A DNA stretch of 16,548 nucleotides from Steroidobacteraceae bacterium (GTDB lineage Bacteria > Pseudomonadota > Gammaproteobacteria > Steroidobacterales > Steroidobacteraceae). Under the pieces are notes generated by a model, which searched no databases, was not told the DNA's origin, and saw nothing but the letters and a program-made list of their open reading frames with translations. The position numbers and the translations under genes are program-made. The stretch's first letter is position 1, and every line of letters begins with the position of its first letter. The stretch lies in NCBI GenBank assembly GCA_013044085.1, contig JABEVI010000057.1:1-16548 (forward strand), given 5' to 3'. Shown here one piece after another: positions 1 through 7,153 of the stretch.

Positions 1-338
1 ACCCCCCCCTTGCCAGAAGCCACCGCCACGATATTCTTGACGCCTTGCAGCGGCTTCAAGGTTTTCTGGACCGCGTGCGCCGTGATGTCGGCGCGCAGCG
101 TCAATTCGAGACCCGCGCCGCCGAGCACCGGCGCGAGGTGGTCAAGGAGTGCAGGCGTCAATTCAGCGGCGTAATCGGCGCAAGGAAAGCCCAAACGCAG
201 TTCGACCCGAATCAGCGCACCGTCGACCGACACCGAAACGATCGCCTTGGCCTCCTCGAGCGTACGGCCCGAGTAGGGGTCCAGATAGCTTGCGAGCCGC
301 TTTTGAACGGCGTCTTGTGCGGCGGAGGCTGCATTCAT
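1..338 (-). CDS. apbC: Mrp/ApbC family Fe-S cluster carrier ATPase, N-terminal part (partial)
   Basis: The minus-strand frame starting at the ATG at 338 gives 112 codons before the window edge. The first ~95 residues look like the MIP18/DUF59-type domain that precedes the ATPase in many bacterial Mrp proteins (a GRTLEEAKAI stretch, then LGFPCADY with its conserved Cys). The visible end reads VAVASGKGG, the beginning of the deviant Walker A P-loop (KGGVGK) of the ParA/MinD-like Mrp/NBP35 family. Family members bind and transfer [4Fe-4S] clusters to apo-proteins in the cytoplasm. The C-terminal ATPase portion, including the CxxC cluster motif, lies outside the window. The start is the first ATG of the frame, with no strong ribosome binding site. 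It diverges from the kinase gene with 81 bases between them. In E. coli the homologue (mrp) is divergent from metG, whereas here three genes intervene. Identity is confident; the rest of the gene cannot be judged. Confidence 0.9.
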   Translation of the reverse strand, partial: MNAASAAQDAVQKRLASYLDPYSGRTLEEAKAIVSVSVDGALIRVELRLGFPCADYAAELTPALLDHLAPVLGGAGLELTLRADITAHAVQKTLKPLQGVKNIVAVASGKGG

Positions 339-360
339 GATGGCCCGCGATTCTATCTCA

Positions 361-393
361 GGAAGCGGCTGGATGCCGCAGATATGGCATAAT
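361..393 (+). promoter_or_regulatory. Extended -10 promoter for the kinase cassette (left copy of a duplicated control sequence)
   Basis: An extended -10 motif, TGGCATAAT (385-393), matches the TGn-TATAAT consensus except for one base, and there is no recognisable -35 box at the usual distance. The predicted transcript start is near 400, giving a leader of about 20 nt before the ATG at 420. The sequence also contains ATGCC (373-377) and GGCAT (386-390), an inverted repeat with an 8-base spacer that could be an operator. The block GGATGCCGC...ATGGCATAAT recurs upstream of metG at 5096-5116. The apbC promoter must also lie in this 81-base region, but no clear minus-strand -10 could be assigned. 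Confidence 0.55.
361..393 (+). repeat. Imperfect direct repeat, left copy (flanks kinase–PilT–PilT cassette)
   Basis: This copy begins GGAAGCGGC, followed by GGATGCCGC (371-379), a 4-base spacer and ATGGCATAAT (384-393). The right copy at 5085-5116 begins GGAACGCCGC and has the same GGATGCCGC and ATGGCATAAT blocks with a 2-base spacer. The two long blocks (9 and 10 bases) are identical in both copies and similarity extends leftwards to a shared GGAA. The copies bracket exactly the three genes that separate apbC from metG. Confidence 0.5.
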
Positions 394-419
394 ATTTCAT
401 TGCAGGCACGAATCCACGC

Positions 420-2807
420 ATGAGTTTATTCGCCAATTATCGCGCCGACCGGCTGATCGCCGACGTCAGGTCGAGTGGCAACCCCTCCGGCCCCGTGGCG
501 CAGAAGGCGCTCGCCAAACTCGTCTCGCTCGGCAGCAACGCAATCGCGCCGCTCATCGAGGCCTTGGGCAACGCGGACAAACAAGAAACGCTGGCGTACG
601 TCGATGCGCTCTCGCAGTTGCTCGACGCGAAGACCGCACCGCTCGTGCTGAAGGCGATGACGGAGGCGAACAACCGTGCCGTTGCCGGCATCGGCTGGGC
701 GCTGTCCTCGAGCCGCGGGTACCCGCCGAACGTGCTGCTCGACGCGCTTTCGAAGCCGAACATGCCGAAACAGGCGATCCTCGACGTGATCGCGGCCCAG
801 AAGGCGCGGTTCTCGGTCCGCGACCTGTTGAACGCCGCCTACGCGCTCGAATCGAGCGACCGCGGCGGCGTGTTCAAGATCATCGGCGAGGTTGCCGACG
901 CCGGTTCGATCGATGAGTTGCTCGCACGGGTCGAGGGCAAGGACCCGGGGGTGCGGGTGCACATCATCAACGTGCTCGCCAATTTCAACGTCCCGAAGGT
1001 GCAGCTGGCGCTGCAACATCAGCTGAAAGACCCGAGCAAGTTCGTGCGCACGGCGGCATTGACGGCGCTGTCGCGGATGGACGGGCCGCTCGATGTTGCC
1101 ACGGTCTGCGGCATGCTGCGCGACCCGGAGATCGACGTTCAGAACAAGGCGGTCGACCTGGTGGTTCGTGCCAACCATCCGGAGACGATCAAATACCTCA
1201 TCGACGTGCTCAAAGATGAGAACGAGTACGCGCGTCGCGCCGCGGTCGAAGTGCTGAACGAGATCGGCACCTCGAAGTCCGTGAAGCACCTTCTCGAGGT
1301 GATCGCCGACAGCGACTGGTGGGTGCGCACACGCGCCGCGGACGCGCTCGGCAAGATCGGCGGCCCGCGCGTCGTCGAGGCCGTGCTGGAACTGGTGAAG
1401 GACGACAACCAGGACATCCGTCGCGCGGCGATCGAGATCCTCAACCAGACCAAGGACGAACGCGCGGTCGCACAGCTGATCGAGGCGACGCGGGACCGGG
1501 ATTGGTGGGTCAGCGAACGCGCGATCGACGCGCTCGCCGAGATCGGCAGCACCAAGGCCGTGCCGCGGCTCCTCGAAATGCTCGGCAACGGCGAGCCCAA
1601 GAGCCTGCCGACCGTGATACGCGCGCTCGGCAAGGTCGGCGACCAGAAGAATATCGAGCAGCTGCTGCCGATGCTGCAGCGGAGCGAGCCGCAGATCAAG
1701 ATCGAGGCGATCGCGGCCCTCGCCAAACTCGCCGACGAGCGGCGAGCCAACACGATCCGTGTGCGCCTGCACGCGGCCGCCAACTCCGGCGAAGCGACCA
1801 TAACCGGCGCGGCGGAACGGGCGCTACAAGAGCTCGACAATCGCTTCTCGACCCAACAGATCGCCGCCAACCAGCGGGCCGCGAAAATGCAGGAGCAGAC
1901 CCGCACTCTGCTCATCGAGAACCAGGAGATCTCGAGCATCGTCAGGGAACAGGAGATGCAATCCTCGCGCCTCGACATCGCAACCCTGACTCCCGGGGAC
2001 ATCGTCGAGGGCCGCTACAAGTACATCGAGAAGATCGGCAAGGGCGCATTCGGCACCGTGCTGTTGATGGAGGACACGGTCGTCGAGGAACGGCTGATCC
2101 TCAAGTTCCTCAACCCGAACGTCTCCACGGACGAGGAAATGATGAAACGCTTCGTGCATGAACTGCGCTACAGCCGCAAGATCACGCACAAAAACGTCAT
2201 CCGCATCTATGACTTCCTTTACATCCGCGGCAACTACGCGATCTCGATGGAGTACTTCCCATCGCACACGCTCGGCGCGGAAATCGTCAACGAAAAGCCG
2301 ATGCCGCTGAAGCGCGCGGTCCAATTCGGCATCGACATCGCCACCGGCATGGCCGTCGCCCACCAGGTCGGCATCGTCCATCGGGACTTGAAGCCGGCCA
2401 ACCTGCTGATCGACGCCGAGGGCCTCCTGAAGATCGTCGACTTCGGCGTCGCCGCCGCGCAGAGCCAGGGCGACACGCAGCTGACGAAGACCGGATACGT
2501 GATCGGCTCGCCGAAGTACATGGCGCCGGAGCAGATTCTCGGCAAGAAGGTCGACGTCCGCGCCGACATCTACAGTCTCGGCGTCATCCTCTACGAGATG
2601 CTCACGGGAGTGCCGCCCTACAGCCGCGGCGACCACATGTCCGTGATGTACCAGCACGTCCAGGGCAAGGCGCGACCGCCGATCGAGCTGAACAAGGAGC
2701 TGCCGCGCGAATTGAACGAACTGGTCCTCAAATGCATGGCCCTCGACAAGAACAAGCGGGTACAGACGATGGACGAACTGCGCGCCGCGCTGGAACACTC
2801 GCTCTGA
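420..2807 (+). CDS. HEAT-repeat / Hanks-type serine-threonine protein kinase fusion
   Basis: The product is 795 residues. Residues ~1-474 form tandem HEAT/armadillo-like helical repeats of about 31 residues (units such as RAADALGKIGG and RAAIEILNQ), a protein-binding scaffold. Paired tryptophans at 300/301 and 362/363 mark every second repeat. A charged, Gln-rich, probably coiled-coil linker (~475-530) leads into a complete kinase domain (~532-795): glycine loop G540-x-G542-x-x-G545, ATP-anchoring K562, HRDLKPAN catalytic loop with D656, DFG at 674-676, a Thr-rich activation loop and APE at 702-704. This is an RD kinase and all core residues are present, so activity is expected. There is no signal peptide or membrane segment, so it should be cytoplasmic, with phosphorylation targets unknown. 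Two PilT-like ATPase genes follow 103 bases downstream in the same direction, making them candidate partners. The start is the ATG 27 bases after the -10-like box; the Shine-Dalgarno is weak. Confidence 0.9.
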   Translation: MSLFANYRADRLIADVRSSGNPSGPVAQKALAKLVSLGSNAIAPLIEALGNADKQETLAYVDALSQLLDAKTAPLVLKAMTEANNRAVAGIGWALSSSRGYPPNVLLDALSKPNMPKQAILDVIAAQKARFSVRDLLNAAYALESSDRGGVFKIIGEVADAGSIDELLARVEGKDPGVRVHIINVLANFNVPKVQLALQHQLKDPSKFVRTAALTALSRMDGPLDVATVCGMLRDPEIDVQNKAVDLVVRANHPETIKYLIDVLKDENEYARRAAVEVLNEIGTSKSVKHLLEVIADSDWWVRTRAADALGKIGGPRVVEAVLELVKDDNQDIRRAAIEILNQTKDERAVAQLIEATRDRDWWVSERAIDALAEIGSTKAVPRLLEMLGNGEPKSLPTVIRALGKVGDQKNIEQLLPMLQRSEPQIKIEAIAALAKLADERRANTIRVRLHAAANSGEATITGAAERALQELDNRFSTQQIAANQRAAKMQEQTRTLLIENQEISSIVREQEMQSSRLDIATLTPGDIVEGRYKYIEKIGKGAFGTVLLMEDTVVEERLILKFLNPNVSTDEEMMKRFVHELRYSRKITHKNVIRIYDFLYIRGNYAISMEYFPSHTLGAEIVNEKPMPLKRAVQFGIDIATGMAVAHQVGIVHRDLKPANLLIDAEGLLKIVDFGVAAAQSQGDTQLTKTGYVIGSPKYMAPEQILGKKVDVRADIYSLGVILYEMLTGVPPYSRGDHMSVMYQHVQGKARPPIELNKELPRELNELVLKCMALDKNKRVQTMDELRAALEHSL

Positions 2808-2910
2808 GCGGCCGCCGGGACCGTTGTGGCATGACCGGGCTCACGTTTTGGCGGCAGATCACGGCATGAGACTCGAAAAACCGCGCCGTTGTCTGTAGCC
2901 TACGGGGTCT

Positions 2911-4008
2911 ATGGCGAGAATCGACGCGTTCTTGAAGCTCGGCCTGGCGCAGGGTTGCTCCGACCTGCATTTGGCGGTCGGCGTACCGCCCATGCTGCGC
3001 ATGCACGGCGACCTCATGCCGATCAAGTTCCGCAACCTGGGCGAGGCCGAACTGGAGGCCTACATCACCGAGGTTCTGACGCAGACGCAACGCTCGCAAC
3101 TGCAGGGCGGCCACGACCTGGACTTCTCGTATGTGTCCGCGGAAGGGGGCCGGTTCCGCGTCAACGTGTTCCGCAAGGAAACCGGCATCGGCGCCGCCTT
3201 CCGCTCCATCCCGACGAGCATGCCGAGCATCGACCAGCTCGGCCTGCCGCCGATCGTGCGCAAGCTGTGCGACCACCACCAGGGAATGATCCTCGTGACC
3301 GGCTCGACCGGCACGGGCAAATCGACGACGCTCGCGGCGATGATCGATCACCTGAATTCGACCCGCGCGCTGAACATCATCAGCCTCGAGGATCCGGTCG
3401 AGTTCGTCCATCGCAGCAAGACCAGCCAGGTCATCCAGCGGGAGCTCGGCACGCACCTGCCGTCGTTCGCCGAGGGCGTGCGGGCGGCGATGCGTGAGGA
3501 TCCGGACGTGATCCTGGTCGGCGAGCTGCGCGATGCAGAAACGATCTCGATGGCGATGACCGCCGCGGAAACGGGCCATCTCGTCCTCGGCACGCTGCAT
3601 ACGACCAGCGCGACCAAGACCATCGACCGCGTCATCGACGCGCTGCCGACCGACGAGCGCGAACAAACGAAGAGTTTCCTCTCGCAGAGCCTGATCGCGG
3701 TGATCACCCAGGTGCTGGTGAAGAGCCCGGACCAGCGCGCCCGCCGTGCGATTTGCGAGGTCATGGTGGTCACGAAGGCGATCGCCAAGCTGATCATGAC
3801 CGAGCAGAGCCACCAGATCCCGAGCCAGCTGCAGATGGGCAAGGACTACGGCATGCAGTTGATGGACCAGGCGCTGCTCGCGGCCATCAACGCCAAGGAA
3901 GTCGACCCCGACGACGCCTATGGCTACGCACTCGACAAGCGCCAATTCCAGCGCTTCACGACCGATGCCGTGGGTCTTCGCGCGCCCGAGCCGGCGGCGG
4001 GCGGCTGA
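2911..4008 (+). CDS. PilT-like type IV pilus retraction-family ATPase, first paralogue
   Basis: The product is 365 residues of the PilT/VirB11 secretion-ATPase superfamily, hexameric cytoplasmic motors that power pilus retraction. Visible motifs are an N-terminal SDLHLA segment, Walker A GSTGTGKST (131-139, K137), an Asp box with E160/D161/E164, Walker B ending in GELRD (E205) and an intact His box with H223 and H230. It is PilT-like rather than PilU-like at GELRD and TLHT. The motif AIRNLIRE, needed for retraction in canonical PilT, is degenerate here (AIAKLIMTE, 290-298), and the C-terminus carries an extra Ala/Pro/Gly-rich tail. An in-frame TAG at 2896 makes the ATG at 2911 the only reasonable start, with only a GGGG as possible ribosome site. 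It shares direction with the kinase and with a second paralogue 7 bases downstream. Canonical pilT/pilU neighbours such as yggS and proC are absent, so it is probably an accessory PilT-type protein. Confidence 0.88.
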   Translation: MARIDAFLKLGLAQGCSDLHLAVGVPPMLRMHGDLMPIKFRNLGEAELEAYITEVLTQTQRSQLQGGHDLDFSYVSAEGGRFRVNVFRKETGIGAAFRSIPTSMPSIDQLGLPPIVRKLCDHHQGMILVTGSTGTGKSTTLAAMIDHLNSTRALNIISLEDPVEFVHRSKTSQVIQRELGTHLPSFAEGVRAAMREDPDVILVGELRDAETISMAMTAAETGHLVLGTLHTTSATKTIDRVIDALPTDEREQTKSFLSQSLIAVITQVLVKSPDQRARRAICEVMVVTKAIAKLIMTEQSHQIPSQLQMGKDYGMQLMDQALLAAINAKEVDPDDAYGYALDKRQFQRFTTDAVGLRAPEPAAGG

Positions 4009-4015
4009 GACTCAC

Positions 4016-5077
4016 GTGGCCACGATCGACAGCTACCTGACCCGCGTTCTGGAGAAGAGCGGCTCGGATCTGCATTTCATCGCCGGCGACCCAGCCCGCA
4101 TCCGCCTGTATGGCGAACTGCAATCGCTCGACCCGCAGCCGCTCGATGCGGAGTTCGTCAAGGGCGCCTTGTTCGAGATCATGCCGAAGATCGCCGCCCA
4201 GCGTTTCGAAGCGAAGGACGGCACCGACTTCGCGTACAGCATCCCGGGCGTGGCGCGCTTTCGCGTCAACGTCATGCGTCAACTCAACGGCATGGGGGCG
4301 GTTTTCCGCGCGATTCCGTCGACCGCGCGCACGATGGACGAACTGGATCTGCCGCCGGCGGTGCGCACGCTCAGCCAGGCCAACAACGGGCTGATCCTGG
4401 TGACGGGCAAGACCGGTTCCGGGAAGTCGACGACACTCGCCTCGATGATCGATGACTTGAACACCCGCACCAGGGGTCACATCCTGACGATCGAGGACCC
4501 GATCGAGTTCGTGCATCAGCGCAAGAACTGCTTGATCAGCCAGCGCGAGATCGGCGTGCACGCCCCGTCGTTCGCGGCCGCTCTGCACTCGGCCCTGCGC
4601 GAAGATCCGGACGTGATCCTCGTCGGCGAGTTGCGCGACCTGGAGACGATGGGCATCGCGGTCACCGCGGCGGAAATGGGCATCCTCGTGATGGGCACGC
4701 TGCACACCAACGGCGCCGCGGCAACGGTCGACCGCATGGTCAACGTCTTTCCCGCCGACAAACAGCCACACGTGCGCACGATGCTCTCGACCAGCCTGCG
4801 GGGAGTCGTGTCGCAACAGTTGATTGCGCGCGCCGACAAGCAGGGGCGCATCGCCGCTCTGGAGATTCTCGTCAACACGCCGGCCGTGGCGAACCTCATC
4901 CGCCAGGGCAAGATGGACCAACTGGAGAACGCGATGCAGAGCGGCGCCTCGTTCGGCATGCGTACGATGGACTCGGCCATCCAGCAACTGCTCGAACAAC
5001 GGCTGATCACCGGCCGGGACGCCTTCAAGAAGGCGATCAACAAGAGCCGCTTCGAGCAGTACCGGGAAGCTTCCTGA
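4016..5077 (+). CDS. PilT-like type IV pilus retraction-family ATPase, second paralogue
   Basis: The product is 353 residues starting at GTG 4016. The start was chosen because MATIDSYL...GSDLH aligns directly with MARIDAFL...CSDLH of the upstream paralogue. A longer in-frame reading from ATG 3920 would overlap the first gene by 89 bases. Motifs fall at the same residue numbers as in the upstream protein: Walker A GKTGSGKST (131-139, K137), GELRD with E205, and TLHT with H230. The first histidine of the His box, normally in TGHL, is replaced by Ile223 (MGILVMGTLHT). The AIRNLIRE-equivalent reads AVANLIRQG (290-298), closer to PilT than the upstream copy. The gap-free match of motif numbering argues for an old tandem duplication. 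Only 7 bases separate the two genes, so co-transcription and possibly hetero-hexamer formation are plausible. No pilin or pilus assembly gene is visible. Confidence 0.88.
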   Translation: MATIDSYLTRVLEKSGSDLHFIAGDPARIRLYGELQSLDPQPLDAEFVKGALFEIMPKIAAQRFEAKDGTDFAYSIPGVARFRVNVMRQLNGMGAVFRAIPSTARTMDELDLPPAVRTLSQANNGLILVTGKTGSGKSTTLASMIDDLNTRTRGHILTIEDPIEFVHQRKNCLISQREIGVHAPSFAAALHSALREDPDVILVGELRDLETMGIAVTAAEMGILVMGTLHTNGAAATVDRMVNVFPADKQPHVRTMLSTSLRGVVSQQLIARADKQGRIAALEILVNTPAVANLIRQGKMDQLENAMQSGASFGMRTMDSAIQQLLEQRLITGRDAFKKAINKSRFEQYREAS

Positions 5078-5084
5078 GTCGCCG

Positions 5085-5116
5085 GGAACGCCGCGGGATG
5101 CCGCGCATGGCATAAT
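5085..5116 (+). repeat. Imperfect direct repeat, right copy (flanks kinase–PilT–PilT cassette)
   Basis: Matches 361-393: GGATGCCGC at 5096-5104 and ATGGCATAAT at 5107-5116 are identical blocks with a 2-base instead of a 4-base spacer, and a GGAA lies just to the left in both. The pair brackets the three-gene cassette lying between apbC and metG. Confidence 0.5.
5107..5116 (+). promoter_or_regulatory. Extended -10 promoter of metG, predicting a near-leaderless transcript
   Basis: TGGCATAAT (5108-5116) matches the extended -10 consensus TGn-TATAAT with one mismatch and there is no obvious -35. The usual spacing puts the transcript start near 5123, only about 2 bases before the metG ATG at 5125, and no Shine-Dalgarno sequence is present. 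ATGCC (5098-5102) and GGCAT (5109-5113) form an inverted repeat like that in front of the kinase gene. Confidence 0.5.
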
Positions 5117-5124
5117 TGCGGGCC

Positions 5125-7152
5125 ATGACCGCAAAACGCCGCATTCTCGTCACCAGCGCCCTGCCATACGCCAACGGTCCGATCCACCTGGGCTACGTGC
5201 TCGAGGCGGTGCAGACCGACATCTGGGCGCGCTTCCAGCGCCTGCGCGGCCACGAATGCCACTACGTATGCGCCGACGACACCCACGGCACGCCGATCAT
5301 GCTGAAGGCACGGACCGAGGGCGTGACGCCGGAGGCGCTGATCGCGGGAGTCCACGCCGAGCATGCTCGCGACCTCGCCGACATGCTGATCTCGCTCGAT
5401 AACTTCGGGTCGACCGACTCGCGCGAAAACGAGTCCGTCTGCCGGCAGATGTATCTCGCGCTGCGTTCGAGCGGATACATCGAGAAGCGCGTGATCCGCC
5501 AGGCTTACGATTCAAGCGCCAACATGTTCCTGCCGGACCGCTACGTGAAGGGCACGTGCCCGAACTGCGGCACGGCCGATCAGTACGGCGACAGCTGCGA
5601 GGCCTGCGGCGCCACGTACTCGCCGGCCGACCTGAAAGATCCGATTTCGGTGGTCAGCGGCACCGCGCCGGTCGAGCGCGACTCGGAGCACTATTTCTTC
5701 AGGCTGAGCGCCTTCGAGGAGAGCCTGAAGACCTGGATGGCCGGCGGCGCGGTACAACCGAGCGTCGCGCACAAGCTGGAGGAGTGGTTCTCGCAAGGAC
5801 TCAAGGACTGGGACATCTCGCGCGATGCACCCTACTTCGGTTTCGAAATTCCGGACGCACCCGGCAAATACTTCTATGTGTGGTTCGATGCGCCGATCGG
5901 CTATCTCGGCAGCTTGACACAGCTGTGCGCCCGGACCGGCATACGCTTCGAGGATTTCCTTGCTCCGGACTGCGGCGCCGAGATGCATCACTTCATCGGC
6001 AAGGACATCCTGTATTTCCATGCGCTCTTCTGGCCCGCGGTGCTCGAGGGGGCTGGAATGCGCCGCCCCACGTCGGTGCATGCGCACGGCTTCGTGACCA
6101 TCAACGGTCAGAAAATGTCGAAGTCCCGCGGCACATTCATCACGGCGCGCAGCTATCTCGACGCCTTCCCGGCCGAATACCTGCGTTACTACTTCGCGGC
6201 GAAACTCGGTCCCGGCATCGACGATCTGGACATGAATTTGGGTGACTTCGCTGCGCGCCTTAATTCAGATATCGTCGGCAAGCTCGTCAACATCGCCAGC
6301 CGCTGCGCCGGTTTCATCGCCAAGACCGACGGTGGACGGCTTGCCGGCGCACTGCCGGAACCCGGCTTGTTCGCACAGTTCACGGCGGCCGCCGATGCGA
6401 TCGCCGCGGCCTACGAGGGGCACGACTATGCGGCGGCGATGCGTGAGGTGATGGGCCTTGCGGATCGGGCCAACCAATACATCGACCAGCGCAAGCCCTG
6501 GGCCCTCGCCAAGCAGGAGGGGACGGGTGAGGAAGTGCGCGGCGTCTGCACCCAGGGATTGAACCTGTTCCGGACGCTCATGATCTACCTGAAACCGGTT
6601 CTTCCGGCGATGGCCGCGAAGGCGGAGCGATTCTTCGGCGAGACGGCCTGGAACTGGGAGTCGGCATCGACACCGCTGCTCGGTCAACCGATTAAGGCCT
6701 ATGCCGCGCTCGCCTCACGGCTCGATCCAGCCGCGGTCGCCCGCCTGGTCGGCACCGCGCCGGAACCCGCGCCCATCGCAACCGCAAAGGCCGCCCCCGC
6801 CGCAGCGGGCACCCCGGCGGCCGCGCCGCTTTCGATCGAGGAATTCGCACGGGTGGACCTGCGGGTCGCGCTGATCGTGCACGCCGAGTACGTCGAGGGA
6901 GCGGACAAGCTCCTCAGGCTGCGCGTCGATCTGGGCGAACTCGGCGAACGGCAGATCTTCGCCGGCATCCGCAGCGCGTACGACCCGGCGACGCTCAGCG
7001 GACGTCTGACCGTGGTCGTCGCGAATCTCGCACCCCGTAAGATGCGATTCGGCGTGTCCGAGGGCATGCTCCTCGCCGCCGGCGGCGGCGGCGGCGATCT
7101 GTTCCTCCTGTCTCCCGATGCAGGCGCCGCACCGGGCATGCGCATCAAATGA
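5125..7152 (+). CDS. metG: Methionyl-tRNA synthetase
   Basis: The product is 675 residues, the usual size for the E. coli-type dimeric enzyme that charges tRNA-Met in the cytoplasm. The HIGH-type signature is HLGY (21-24) within PYANGPIHLGY. A zinc knuckle has Cys145, Cys148, Cys158 and Cys161. KMSKS is at 330-334. The anticodon-binding helical domain includes NQYIDQRKPW. An Ala/Pro-rich linker (~545-565) leads to a C-terminal Trbp111/EMAP-type tRNA-binding dimerisation domain (~568-675). The ATG at 5125 was preferred to an upstream in-frame TTG at 5116 because that TTG overlaps the -10 box and the ATG start matches known N-termini (MTxxKxILVT). The stop is one base before the start of rnfB, so translation is probably coupled. 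Confidence 0.97.
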   Translation: MTAKRRILVTSALPYANGPIHLGYVLEAVQTDIWARFQRLRGHECHYVCADDTHGTPIMLKARTEGVTPEALIAGVHAEHARDLADMLISLDNFGSTDSRENESVCRQMYLALRSSGYIEKRVIRQAYDSSANMFLPDRYVKGTCPNCGTADQYGDSCEACGATYSPADLKDPISVVSGTAPVERDSEHYFFRLSAFEESLKTWMAGGAVQPSVAHKLEEWFSQGLKDWDISRDAPYFGFEIPDAPGKYFYVWFDAPIGYLGSLTQLCARTGIRFEDFLAPDCGAEMHHFIGKDILYFHALFWPAVLEGAGMRRPTSVHAHGFVTINGQKMSKSRGTFITARSYLDAFPAEYLRYYFAAKLGPGIDDLDMNLGDFAARLNSDIVGKLVNIASRCAGFIAKTDGGRLAGALPEPGLFAQFTAAADAIAAAYEGHDYAAAMREVMGLADRANQYIDQRKPWALAKQEGTGEEVRGVCTQGLNLFRTLMIYLKPVLPAMAAKAERFFGETAWNWESASTPLLGQPIKAYAALASRLDPAAVARLVGTAPEPAPIATAKAAPAAAGTPAAAPLSIEEFARVDLRVALIVHAEYVEGADKLLRLRVDLGELGERQIFAGIRSAYDPATLSGRLTVVVANLAPRKMRFGVSEGMLLAAGGGGGDLFLLSPDAGAAPGMRIK

Positions 7153-7153
7153 C

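Noticed and set aside
426..1772. Long minus-strand open frame (448 codons) opposite the kinase gene, and similar long antisense frames at 2728-3945, 3956-5134 and 15156-16145
   Set aside because: These are antisense shadows of well-recognised genes. In GC-rich sequence the third-position bias keeps one antisense frame open. Their translations are Arg/His/Asp-rich and match no family I recognise.
2831..2898. Two tiny overlapping frames (MTGLTFWRQITA and MRLEKPRRCL) between the kinase and first PilT gene
   Set aside because: No ribosome binding sites, no conserved motif and very short; probably chance. The same 103-base gap has two GGCATGA copies (2828-2834 and 2863-2869), too short to interpret. 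No terminator or clear promoter was seen there.
3920..4015. Upstream in-frame extension of the second PilT gene from ATG 3920
   Set aside because: It would overlap the first PilT gene by 89 bases and add a Ser/Arg-rich segment with no PilT similarity. The GTG at 4016 aligns with the paralogue's start.
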